DNA of 64,000 bases from Bifidobacterium scardovii JCM 12489 = DSM 13734 (GTDB taxonomy: Bacteria > Actinomycetota > Actinomycetes > Actinomycetales > Bifidobacteriaceae): positions 2,790,001-2,854,000 of the forward strand of contig NZ_AP012331.1 in the NCBI RefSeq assembly GCF_001042635.1, given 5' to 3'. This document shows positions 17,022-25,078 of the stretch, one piece after another (position 1 is the stretch's first letter; every line of letters starts with the position of its first letter). The translations under genes were made by a program, and so were the position numbers. Below the pieces are notes generated by a model. The model saw only the letters and a list, made by a program, of their open reading frames with translations, ran no database searches and was not told where the DNA came from.

Positions 17022-19027
17022 CGGGCGTCTCCTTCCTGAGCGGCGACCGCAACGTCGGCGTCTGCGGGCAATGCTGCGTAATAGTGGTGCGTTCCCGGCA
17101 CCTGCTCGAAAATCGGGCGGGTGTTGAGTCCTACGGTCGGATGACTCGAGCGAGGCGCGAATCGGTCGCCCTTCGGGAATTCAGCCGGCGAAGGCACGGT
17201 TCCAGGCACTTGATGGAGTCTTCCGGCACCGGCCTCGATGGACGTGACCGCCCCAAGCAGACCACGGGTGTATTCGTGGCGGGGATCGGTAAGGATCTCC
17301 TTGGTAGATCCCTGCTCAACCACCTGCCCGGCGTACATCACGGTGATGGAATGCGCTATCTTGGCCACAAGGGCAAGGTCGTGCGAAACGAAGACCATGG
17401 CGAAGCCGAGCTTTTCGCGCAGTTCGTTCAGCAGGTCGATAACCTGCTTCTGCACGGTCACGTCAAGCGCGGTAGTCGGTTCATCGGCAATGATCAGCTT
17501 CGGGTCGCGCGTCAGAGCCATGGCGATAAGCACACGCTGGCGCTGACCTCCGGAGAGTTCGTGCGGATATGATTCCAGCGTGCGCTGCGGATCCAACCCC
17601 ACAAGTTTGAGCAGTTCCTCGGCCGATCGGGTGCCTCCGCGGGAGGTGAGCTGCTTCATCTGCGCCTTGATCAGCATCGAGGGATTGAGCGAGGAGAGGG
17701 CGTCTTGGTAGATCATGGCGATTTCATGGCCACGCAGGGCGTTATGCTCCTTGGCGCTCATACCGACAAGGTTCCTGCCTCCGAAGAGGATTTCGCCGCT
17801 GATCTCGGCTTTGGGATCCAGCAGGCCCATGATGGCCAGCGACGTAATCGACTTACCGCAGCCGGACTCGCCGACCAAGCCCATCGTCTCGCCCGGGCGC
17901 ACCGCGAAACTCACGTGGTCCACCACGTCGACGTTGCCATGGCGCGGGAATCTGATGCACAGGTTCTTGACCTCGATGACCGGGGCGTCCGTGCTTCTGG
18001 GCTCGAATCGGTCGGTACGGCGCATTTCGGCCTCCCGCAATCTGGCGAGTGACGCCTCAAGTCTGTCATGCTGGGCGGCATATGCGGCAACCGGGTCGAC
18101 AAGCAGACGATCCTCCTCGCGCCGCGCCTCCTTATCCGCATCGCTCTCCTCGATCGGGGAGGTCGGGGCGGCCACCATCGCATCGGTGATGCCCTCGGAC
18201 AGGATGTTGAGACACAGCACGGTGATCATGATCATCAGGCCCGGGAACAGCGCCTGCCACCAGTAGCCGAAGATCACGCCCTCCTTGGCGGAGGATAGGA
18301 TGTTGCCCCACGTCGGCGTCGGTTCGGGGATACCCAGATTGATAAAGGACAGGGATGCCTCGAATACGATTGCATCGGCCACGCACAGCGTGGTGAACAC
18401 CATGACCGGAGCGGCGATGTTGCGCATCACGTGCTTGCACAGAATCCACGGGGCACGCGCGCCGGAGACGATAACCGCGCGCACGTAGTCCTTGCCGTAC
18501 TCGCTGATGATGTTCGCCCTCACGATGCGTGCGATCTGCGGCACGTACAGAATGCCGATGGCGGCGATGATGCCGAACATCGACTGGCCGAGAATCGAGA
18601 CGAACACCGCGGCAAGGGCGATGCCCGGCACCGACATGAACACGTCAATGATCCGCATGATGATCTCGGAGATCCACGTACGCGCCACGGCCGCGATCGC
18701 GCCGATGATCGAGCCCAACACCAGTGCGAACAGAATGGACAATAGACCGATGACCAGTGAGTATCGCGCGCCATAGAACACGCGGGTCATCACGTCGCGC
18801 CCCACATTGTCGGTTCCGAACAGATGGCTGCCGCTCGGCGACTGATAGCTCACCGTAATGGCCAGCGGATCGTCCGGGGAGATAAGAGGGGCCGCTATGG
18901 CCACAGCGACCAGCAGCAGGACGAACAGCAATGCGAGCCGAGCACCGACGGTCATCTTGCCGAAGCGATTGAATGATATGCCGGGCCTGCTCACGGCCTC
19001 GGCCACTTTGTTTTTCCCGAGCAGCAT
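17018..19027 (-). CDS. Fused permease-ATPase subunit of the nan ABC transporter
   Basis: A 669-residue fusion. Residues up to about 290 form a DppC-type inner-membrane permease: an N-terminal cytoplasmic tail, five or more hydrophobic helices, and the coupling EAA motif near VSGARAPWILCKHVMRN. A charged linker (SDADKEARREEDR) follows. From about residue 345 a complete DppD-type ATPase begins: Walker A GESGCGKS, signature [12 protein letters not shown], Walker B IIADEPTTALD, H-loop VFVSHD. The first ATG of the frame (19075) lies inside the upstream gene; I start at 19027, one base after its stop. Such permease-ATPase fusions are known in SatABCD-like and some peptide importers. Confidence 0.88.
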   Translation of the reverse strand: MLLGKNKVAEAVSRPGISFNRFGKMTVGARLALLFVLLLVAVAIAAPLISPDDPLAITVSYQSPSGSHLFGTDNVGRDVMTRVFYGARYSLVIGLLSILFALVLGSIIGAIAAVARTWISEIIMRIIDVFMSVPGIALAAVFVSILGQSMFGIIAAIGILYVPQIARIVRANIISEYGKDYVRAVIVSGARAPWILCKHVMRNIAAPVMVFTTLCVADAIVFEASLSFINLGIPEPTPTWGNILSSAKEGVIFGYWWQALFPGLMIMITVLCLNILSEGITDAMVAAPTSPIEESDADKEARREEDRLLVDPVAAYAAQHDRLEASLARLREAEMRRTDRFEPRSTDAPVIEVKNLCIRFPRHGNVDVVDHVSFAVRPGETMGLVGESGCGKSITSLAIMGLLDPKAEISGEILFGGRNLVGMSAKEHNALRGHEIAMIYQDALSSLNPSMLIKAQMKQLTSRGGTRSAEELLKLVGLDPQRTLESYPHELSGGQRQRVLIAMALTRDPKLIIADEPTTALDVTVQKQVIDLLNELREKLGFAMVFVSHDLALVAKIAHSITVMYAGQVVEQGSTKEILTDPRHEYTRGLLGAVTSIEAGAGRLHQVPGTVPSPAEFPKGDRFAPRSSHPTVGLNTRPIFEQVPGTHHYYAALPADADVAVAAQEGDAR

Positions 19028-19028
19028 G

Positions 19029-19985
19029 TCACACCGTCCTGATTCTCGGATTGATAAGCACGTACAGCATGTCAACGATGATGTTGATGATCACGAACGC
19101 CAGTGCCACAACAAGCACCACGCCCTGCACCAAAATCGGCTCGTTGCCGTTGATGCCTTCGAATAGCGCCGTGCCCATGCCCGGCAACGCGAAGATGATC
19201 TCGGTGATGATCGCGCCGCCCATCAGGTAGCCAATTTTCATACCGAGCACGGTGACCGGAGTGATCAGCGCGTTGCGGAACACGTTCCGGGCGATCACCA
19301 CGCGCTTAGGCACACCGGCGCCGATCGCCGTGCGCACATAGTCCTTGTCGAGCTCTTCGACCATCGAGGTGCGGATAATGCGCGTCATCTGGCCGGCTAC
19401 GGGAAGTCCCAGGGAAAACGCCGGCATTGCCATACGGGCCAGATACTCTCCGGGATCAACGCCGAACGGAACCAGCTCGCCGGCGCCAGGCAGCAGGGAC
19501 AACTTGATCTGCAGCAGGTAGATGAGCAGCACGCCCAGCCAGAAGGACGGCGTCGCAATGGCGATGATGGAGATCACGCGGATCGCCTGGTCAACCCATG
19601 TATCGCGATACAGCGCCGCGAGCACGCCGAAGATCACGGAAAACACCACAGCAATGACCAATGCGATGAACGTCAGCTGCAAGGTGATCGGAAACGCGTC
19701 GCCTATGCGGGAGGACACCGAGTCCTTGTTCACGCCATAGACCCCGAGGTCGCCTCGGAACAAACCACCCAGATACGACAGGAATTGCTCGCCCCAAGAC
19801 CGATCAAAGCCCATCTCGTGCCGATAGGCCGCAAGCTGTTCGGCGGTGGCGTTTTCACCGAGCGCCGAAACCGCTGGATCATACTGAGAGAACGACATCA
19901 GGAAGAAAACCAGGAAGACGACGCCGAATGCCACGAATGGCAGAGATATCAGTCGTCTTCCCAACAAACGCAGTAAATTACCCAC
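19029..19985 (-). CDS. ABC transporter permease (Opp/DppB type), nan cluster
   Basis: A 318-residue inner-membrane permease with an N-terminal helix (FVAFGVVFLVFFLMS), a periplasmic domain and five further helices. The coupling motif GAGVPKRVVIARNVFRNALI and the typical C-terminal MLYVLINPRIR are present. It would form the translocation pore together with the permease half of the downstream fusion. The gene lies about 100 bp after the lipoprotein gene and abuts the fusion gene by one base, so they share one transcript. Confidence 0.88.
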   Translation of the reverse strand: MGNLLRLLGRRLISLPFVAFGVVFLVFFLMSFSQYDPAVSALGENATAEQLAAYRHEMGFDRSWGEQFLSYLGGLFRGDLGVYGVNKDSVSSRIGDAFPITLQLTFIALVIAVVFSVIFGVLAALYRDTWVDQAIRVISIIAIATPSFWLGVLLIYLLQIKLSLLPGAGELVPFGVDPGEYLARMAMPAFSLGLPVAGQMTRIIRTSMVEELDKDYVRTAIGAGVPKRVVIARNVFRNALITPVTVLGMKIGYLMGGAIITEIIFALPGMGTALFEGINGNEPILVQGVVLVVALAFVIINIIVDMLYVLINPRIRTV

Positions 19986-20086
19986 TCTATATGCTCCTCT
20001 ATGGTGGATTTACGATGGAAGGACCGCCACGCGACACTCGTCGTCCACGCAGCGGCTCCTTCGGGATTCCGGCGTTGACGCAACCG

Positions 20087-21646
20087 TCAACCGTTCAATG
20101 AGGCGTTCAGGAAATACAGGCCCGTGGTACCGATCGGGGTATAGGAGCCGAACGCATTCTTCTTGACGGCAGTGGACATCTTGCGGAAGAACAGCGGGTA
20201 CATGGGCAATTCGTCGGAGACCAGATCGAAGCACTCGTTCCAATAGCCCTGCTGCTCATCACCGGTGGATCGGGCCGCTTTGTCCATAAGTTCATGGAGC
20301 TTGCCATAGCCGTCCGAGCCGTTCCAGAACGTGCGCTGTCTGGTCCACACGGTGTCGCCGAACCACCAGTTCAGCAATACGTCGGGATCGTTGCCGAATA
20401 CGGTCGGATCGCCCGGCGCCAGCACCATGGAGAAGTCGGCATCGTCCTTATCGGTAATGGTCGGGAACAGTGCGGAGGACTTCATGGATTGGATATCCAC
20501 CTTGAACCCGATCGCGTCAAGGTTGTTCTTGATTTGCGGGGCCAGCTGCGTAATCCACGTATGGTCGGTGGTATACAGCGTAAACTTCACGGGGCCGGTG
20601 ACGCCGGCTTCCGCAAGCAGTTTCTTGGCCGTCTCCGGATTGTAGGTATACACGTTCGACGCCTGGTGATATGTTTTGAAGCTTTCGGGCACAAAACTCG
20701 TAACCATGTTGGCCTCGCCTGCCAGCTGGTTCTTGATCATGCTCTCGGCGTCGATAGCATAGAATACGGCTTGGCGAACGCGCTTGTCATCAAACGGCTT
20801 CTTCCTGGTATTGAACATGATGAAGGCCTGATTGAAGCCGCCCACCGTCTGAATGTCGGAGCCGGCCGCCTTCAGGGTGCCAAACGCCTTGGCGGGAACA
20901 TTTTCCATGACGTCGCTTTTGCCGGCCTGCATCGCGGTGACGCGGGCCGTGTCATCGACATTCACGTTCCACACCATATGGGAGGCCTGTGCCGGGAACT
21001 CACCGTTGTAATACTCGTTCTTGTCGAACTTGACCTGCTGATCGGTGATCTCAGTGTACTTCCACGGGCCGGAGCCGATCGGCATCTTCTTGAGGTCCTC
21101 ATCAGTCTGGCTGGCCGGAACGATATGCACCAACGCCATACGGTTCTTGAACAACGTGAAGGCGTATTTCAGCTTGAAATCGACCTTATTGTCGCTCCGC
21201 ACGGTGATCGAGTCGATGAAATCCAGCATGGGGGCATAGACGCCGCCGGGAGCCATGACGCGCTCGAACGACGCCTTCACGTCGTTGGCGGTCACAGCGT
21301 TTCCATCGGAGAATTTTGCACCGTCGCGGAGCGTGATGACATATTCGGTATCGGAAACCGTTTCCGGATCACCCGCGGCCAAGCCGGAAACCAGTGTGTA
21401 GTCCGACATCTGCAGGGTGTACAGGGCTTCGGTCACATGCCAGTTCCCGGACATGGGCAGAGCCATGGAGGTGGACAGCGGATTAAAATCGCGGCTGCTG
21501 TAAGCGACCTGTGCGGTGATTGTATCCGAGACGGCCGGGCCGGACTTCGCAGTGTTCGTCGAACCTCCCCCGCACCCGCTCAGGGCGAGCGCGCCGGCCA
21601 GCACCACAGCGGCGACTTTGGCCATGCGGGTATTACAAGAATGCAT
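20087..21646 (-). CDS. Family 5 solute-binding lipoprotein of the nan ABC transporter
   Basis: A 519-residue secreted lipoprotein with the lipobox LALSGC and the OppA/DppA fold signatures (WHVTEALYTLQMSDYTLV, GSGPWKYTEI, DELPMYPLF). It is the first gene of the transporter-nanA-sialidase unit and has the best-defined promoter in the window, overlapped by a palindromic operator. Start 21646 follows GAGGAG. From gene order and architecture it should capture sialic acid or a sialylated oligosaccharide. Bifidobacterial nan clusters commonly contain a family 5 binding protein, but the actual ligand of this copy is inferred. Confidence 0.87.
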   Translation of the reverse strand: MHSCNTRMAKVAAVVLAGALALSGCGGGSTNTAKSGPAVSDTITAQVAYSSRDFNPLSTSMALPMSGNWHVTEALYTLQMSDYTLVSGLAAGDPETVSDTEYVITLRDGAKFSDGNAVTANDVKASFERVMAPGGVYAPMLDFIDSITVRSDNKVDFKLKYAFTLFKNRMALVHIVPASQTDEDLKKMPIGSGPWKYTEITDQQVKFDKNEYYNGEFPAQASHMVWNVNVDDTARVTAMQAGKSDVMENVPAKAFGTLKAAGSDIQTVGGFNQAFIMFNTRKKPFDDKRVRQAVFYAIDAESMIKNQLAGEANMVTSFVPESFKTYHQASNVYTYNPETAKKLLAEAGVTGPVKFTLYTTDHTWITQLAPQIKNNLDAIGFKVDIQSMKSSALFPTITDKDDADFSMVLAPGDPTVFGNDPDVLLNWWFGDTVWTRQRTFWNGSDGYGKLHELMDKAARSTGDEQQGYWNECFDLVSDELPMYPLFFRKMSTAVKKNAFGSYTPIGTTGLYFLNASLNG

Positions 21647-21716
21647 CGGTTTCTCCTCTTCGTTGAGTGATGACTGAATCGCGATCCGAAATCAATGATT
21701 GACCGAATCTTTATTA

Positions 21717-21745
21717 ATCATAAGACATCTGATGTCTGATTGCAA
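21717..21745 (-). promoter_or_regulatory. Promoter of the nan transporter unit with embedded operator
   Basis: On the minus strand: -35 TTGCAA (21740-21745), 17-bp spacer, -10 TATGAT (21717-21722). The spacer contains a perfect 15-bp palindrome, AGACATC-N-GATGTCT (21723-21737). A repressor bound there would block RNA polymerase directly. Confidence 0.85.
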
Positions 21746-21746
21746 A

Positions 21747-21768
21747 TCTCATCTGATGTCTGATGTCT
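21747..21768. promoter_or_regulatory. Second, imperfect nan operator plus extra half-site
   Basis: TCTCATC-T-GATGTCT (21747-21761) is the same palindrome with two mismatches. It is centred 24 bp upstream of the perfect site. An extra half-site GATGTCT follows at 21762-21768. Cooperative binding is plausible. Confidence 0.7.
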
Positions 21769-21877
21769 TGACTTTGTCGTTGGCGTATCCTCGCCAGGGT
21801 ATCGCTCCTTTCACGCCACGCCGTCGCGGAATCAGCCGCATCATGCAATCAGCGGCTCCAAACCATGAAACGCAACA

Positions 21878-22546
21878 TCACAGACTCGCGGCGAACCAGC
21901 GCGTGATCGTCGTCGGATGCGTGATCGCGGTACCAACCACCGCGGCCCACGCACCACACTCCATCACACGGTGCAGCTGATCGGGCGTATGAATACGCCC
22001 CTCACACAGCACCGGCACGTCCGGAAACGCCTTAACCATCTGGACGAGCAGTTCGAAATCCGGGCCGTCGGTTTTCTCACGATCACCGGTATAGCCGGAT
22101 AACGTGGTGGAGATGATGTCGGTACCTGCCTCGACGGCACGTTTGGCATCGGAGAAACTGCCGCAGTCCGCCATCGTGATGACGCCCTCGTCATGCAGCG
22201 CGCGGATGGTATCGGCATAGCTCAGCCCGTCAGGACGAGGCCTGCCGGTGGCGTCAAGCGCCACGATATCGGCGCCTGAAGCCACGCAGCAACGCGCATG
22301 GCGCAGTGTCGGAGTGATGTAGACTCCCTCATCCCCCTCCTTCCAGATACCAATCACCGGCACTTTCACCCGCCCCTTGATAGCGGCGATATCGGCCAGT
22401 CCCTGACAACGGATGCCCACCGCGCCACCTTCCACGGCGGCCATGGCCATTTGGGCCATCGTCTCGGGATGGCGCAGCGGCTCACCCGGATACGCCTGAC
22501 AGCTCACAACGAGTCCGCCTTTGATTTTCTCGATTACCCGATGCAT
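21878..22546 (-). CDS. nanE: N-acylglucosamine-6-phosphate 2-epimerase
   Basis: A 222-residue TIM-barrel enzyme converting N-acetylmannosamine-6-phosphate to N-acetylglucosamine-6-phosphate. Family signatures: LVVSCQAYPGEPL at the N-terminus, VGIRCQG, VPVIGIWKEG with the catalytic lysine, a central IVALDATGRPRP, and VLCEGRIHTPDQ before the phosphate-binding WAAVVGTAITHP. Start 22546 follows AAAGGAAAC; upstream in-frame codons lack coding character. It follows the ROK kinase gene by about 110 bp and ends the second nan unit. Its product feeds the cytosolic amino-sugar pathway. Confidence 0.93.
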   Translation of the reverse strand: MHRVIEKIKGGLVVSCQAYPGEPLRHPETMAQMAMAAVEGGAVGIRCQGLADIAAIKGRVKVPVIGIWKEGDEGVYITPTLRHARCCVASGADIVALDATGRPRPDGLSYADTIRALHDEGVITMADCGSFSDAKRAVEAGTDIISTTLSGYTGDREKTDGPDFELLVQMVKAFPDVPVLCEGRIHTPDQLHRVMECGAWAAVVGTAITHPTTITRWFAASL

Positions 22547-22654
22547 AACGCGTTTCCTTTCCTTGTATTGCGAGATGCCCTCATGTCGTTCCTGGGGCGA
22601 GCGGCCGGCCTCCGCGCGGCCTCCAAAGCGACCAAGTAATGTGATGCGCAATGC

Positions 22655-23659
22655 CTATTCGCGCCATTGCTCCATGTGACGCCGCGCGGCAGCCGCGGCG
22701 CCGATCAGCGGAGCGGATCCGCCCAACTCGCCTTTCACCAGAAGCGTGGACCGGACCAGCTGCAATGCGGAATCCTCGAACCCGGCACGTAACGCATTCC
22801 ACCACAACGGCCCGGCCTTGGCCACCGATCCCGACACGACGATGACGTCCGGATCGATGAGATTGCCCATTCCGCCCACGCACTCGCCCAACGCACGGGC
22901 ACTGTCCTCGATCGTCCGCACGGCCAGAGGCTCCCCCGCCGCCGCGCGCGCCGCCACTTGGGCACCATCTCGCACCGGTTCCGCCGTGGATCCGCATCGG
23001 CTGTTATACAGATCCCTCAGTCCCGTGCCCGATGCGACCGGCTCGATATGTCCGTCGCGGGTACCGCACGAACACACGAATCCGCGTCCCAAAGCACTCG
23101 GAACATGACCGGCATGCCCGGCCACGCCGCGCGCTCCGGAAAACAGCGCCCCATCCACGACGATCGCACCACCAATGCCCGTCCCCACACCGATAGACAG
23201 CACAATGCCATGACCGCGCCCAGCACCATAGCCCGCTTCGCCAAGCCCATGCGCCCCGACATCACCAACCATGTACACCGGAAGACTGGTGACTTCGGCG
23301 AAAGCATCATAGATGCGCTGCCCGCGCCAACCCGGCAGAATGTCGGTGGCGGATACAATCACGCCGGTCACACTGTCAGGCACACCGGCCGCCGCGATGC
23401 CTATGCCACGGATATGCACGCCTTCGTCATGGGCACGTATGATTTGGCGTGACGCGAAAGCCGTCAGCCGTTTACGGATGTCATCGCCGCCGCGGGACGC
23501 CTCCGTGGGAATCTCACACCGCGCCTCAACACGAGGAGTCCATCCGCCGCCAGCACTCACAGATTCGCCGCCGGGCAGCGTCACGAATCCCGAGGCGATT
23601 TTCGTTCCCCCGACGTCGAAGGCCAGATACGTCATTCCCTCAGAGGACATCCCAATCAC
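22655..23659 (-). CDS. nanK: ROK family kinase, probable N-acetylmannosamine kinase
   Basis: A 334-residue sugar kinase of the ROK family. The phosphate-binding loop DVGGTKIASGFV and the sugar-binding region YMVGDVGAHGLGEA precede GVGTGIGGAIVVDG. The usual zinc motif is altered: it reads FVCSCGTRDGHIEPVASG, with histidine in place of the third cysteine. Position between nanE and the DUF4862 gene indicates phosphorylation of N-acetylmannosamine. I use GTG 23659, which has AAAGGA at proper distance and overlaps the preceding stop (GTGA); ATG 23650 or 23635 are alternatives. N-acetylglucosamine kinase activity is also possible. Confidence 0.85.
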   Translation of the reverse strand: MIGMSSEGMTYLAFDVGGTKIASGFVTLPGGESVSAGGGWTPRVEARCEIPTEASRGGDDIRKRLTAFASRQIIRAHDEGVHIRGIGIAAAGVPDSVTGVIVSATDILPGWRGQRIYDAFAEVTSLPVYMVGDVGAHGLGEAGYGAGRGHGIVLSIGVGTGIGGAIVVDGALFSGARGVAGHAGHVPSALGRGFVCSCGTRDGHIEPVASGTGLRDLYNSRCGSTAEPVRDGAQVAARAAAGEPLAVRTIEDSARALGECVGGMGNLIDPDVIVVSGSVAKAGPLWWNALRAGFEDSALQLVRSTLLVKGELGGSAPLIGAAAAARRHMEQWRE

Positions 23660-24579
23660 GCGCCGATCCTTTCGGCACGGGCAGCATCATGGATATGAGC
23701 CAGATAATCGACCCTCTCCTGCAGCGACGCGCCTTCAGGCACGCACACCTTGGCTCCCAGATATGCAAGCGGCTTGTCCTGCACCCGCGCGGCCTTCATG
23801 GCGCTCTCGATCGCCGCGGCATCCATCAGCGACGTGGGCTCGTCCGGGTTCATCGGCAAATGGCCATCGATCCAACCGTAGCCGTACTGGGTTTCCATGG
23901 GGCCGGCTCCGGAGAACATCAGTCCGGCGAGCACCCCCGCCTCGGCTGCGGCAGCAATATGATCAACGGCAGCCTGGGCCCTGCGCCCCTCGACCACGGA
24001 ACGTCCCCAGTTCACCGTTAGCCCAATGCCCGCTTCACGGCATATCGCGATCTCATCCTCAATCGGCAGGAAGCCCTTTTCCGGCTGTTGACCGTCAATA
24101 TATTTATCGCAATGCTCGATGACCAATTTGGCGCCGGACCAGTCCAACCGCGAGAGATCCCGCAATGATGCGGCCATCGCCGCGCGACTGGCGATGCGGG
24201 TGGGGGCGGTGTGTATCTCGACGAACCTGACATCCTGGCTGCCCCGCCTCTGCACGAAGTCGTCAAGGGAGTCGCGCAGCTGCTCGAAAAACGCCAGCGC
24301 GGCCCGTCGGCCATGTCCATCAGGGCTGGCCAATCCAAAATTCGGGTCCGCCCACACGTGTCGTATGGTACCCGGGATAGCGGTGACCGTATTATTCCTC
24401 CAATGCTTTGGCAGGCGACCGATCATTCGCACCCGGTCAGAGCTCTCGGCGAGATCTCCCGGAAAGGGGATCTCAATGCCGTCAATCCACGGCTGAGACC
24501 CCAGCAGATCGTAATAGTTGTCTTGAGTTTCTCGCCCCTGCGGCAATGACGCATATGCGCCGACGACGAATGGCGGCAT
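23656..24579 (-). CDS. DUF4862 family TIM-barrel-like protein in the nan cluster
   Basis: A 307-residue protein I recognise as DUF4862, a family without assigned activity. It opens with MPPFVVGAYASLPQGRE and contains LVIEHCDKY (near residue 170), LTVNWGRSVVEGRR and a late SGAGPMETQYGYGW. The spacing of conserved His, Asp, Asn and Arg residues at strand ends resembles xylose-isomerase-like TIM barrels, suggesting a sugar isomerase, epimerase or lyase. Start 24579 has a near-perfect AAGGAGGAAAAC. It is first in the unit with the ROK kinase (GTGA overlap) and nanE, under the same palindromic operator as the transporter. A role on a sialic-acid derivative is therefore likely but unproven. Confidence 0.82.
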   Translation of the reverse strand: MPPFVVGAYASLPQGRETQDNYYDLLGSQPWIDGIEIPFPGDLAESSDRVRMIGRLPKHWRNNTVTAIPGTIRHVWADPNFGLASPDGHGRRAALAFFEQLRDSLDDFVQRRGSQDVRFVEIHTAPTRIASRAAMAASLRDLSRLDWSGAKLVIEHCDKYIDGQQPEKGFLPIEDEIAICREAGIGLTVNWGRSVVEGRRAQAAVDHIAAAAEAGVLAGLMFSGAGPMETQYGYGWIDGHLPMNPDEPTSLMDAAAIESAMKAARVQDKPLAYLGAKVCVPEGASLQERVDYLAHIHDAARAERIGA

Positions 24580-24639
24580 CGTTTTCCTCCTTGAAATTCC
24601 CGATGCGGTTTCGTTGAACATCTCCATCGTACTCTCATC

Positions 24640-24654
24640 AGACATCTGATGTCT
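24640..24654. promoter_or_regulatory. nan operator upstream of the DUF4862-nanK-nanE unit
   Basis: A perfect copy of the 15-bp palindrome AGACATC-N-GATGTCT, 61 bp upstream of the DUF4862 start. A minus-strand -10-like TACGAT (24626-24631) lies just downstream, so the site covers the expected -35/spacer region. Confidence 0.8.
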
Positions 24655-24703
24655 AATCTTTTGAAGGCATGTCGCTTAACCCTGCCCGATTACGCGCCAA
24701 TCT

Positions 24704-24900
24704 GCGATCTAAGGGGTAGATTGGAGAGCCCGATAGCCTCTTTTGGCGATCTAAGGGGCAAACTTTAACTGGAACATCACCGGAAATATGCGGCCCATCG
24801 TCTTGGAAACCAATGATTCCAGTCGGATTACCCGTCGAGCTCGCCCCTCAGATCGCCAAAAGACGCATGCACGGCCTCTGATTTGCCCCTCAGAAGGCGA
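24704..24900. repeat. Four copies of a CGATCTAAGGGGC-like motif upstream of asd
   Basis: GCGATCTAAGGGG occurs at 24704-24716. TCTTTTGGCGATCTAAGGGGC occurs at 24739-24759, and its near-exact inverse complement at 24843-24863. A fourth, weaker inverse copy (TTTGCCCCTCAGAAGGCGA) lies near 24882-24900. The two long copies could pair into a 21-bp stem with an 83-nt loop. They lie in the roughly 420-bp spacer between the nan operator and asd, which holds no gene. Confidence 0.7.
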
Positions 24901-25078
24901 ATCGCGTCGATCCGCCGCCTCGTACCGGTCAAACTCATCCTCTCACCGCCCCACCGGCCATCATATGGGAGCGGCGCACCGCTTGTGCCGGGCTCTTCGT
25001 AAGATGGAGTGCATGCGTGCGGCCATGTGGTACGGCCGCTCGATCCCGATCCGATCCCATCTACCCCCAGAGGTTGTT

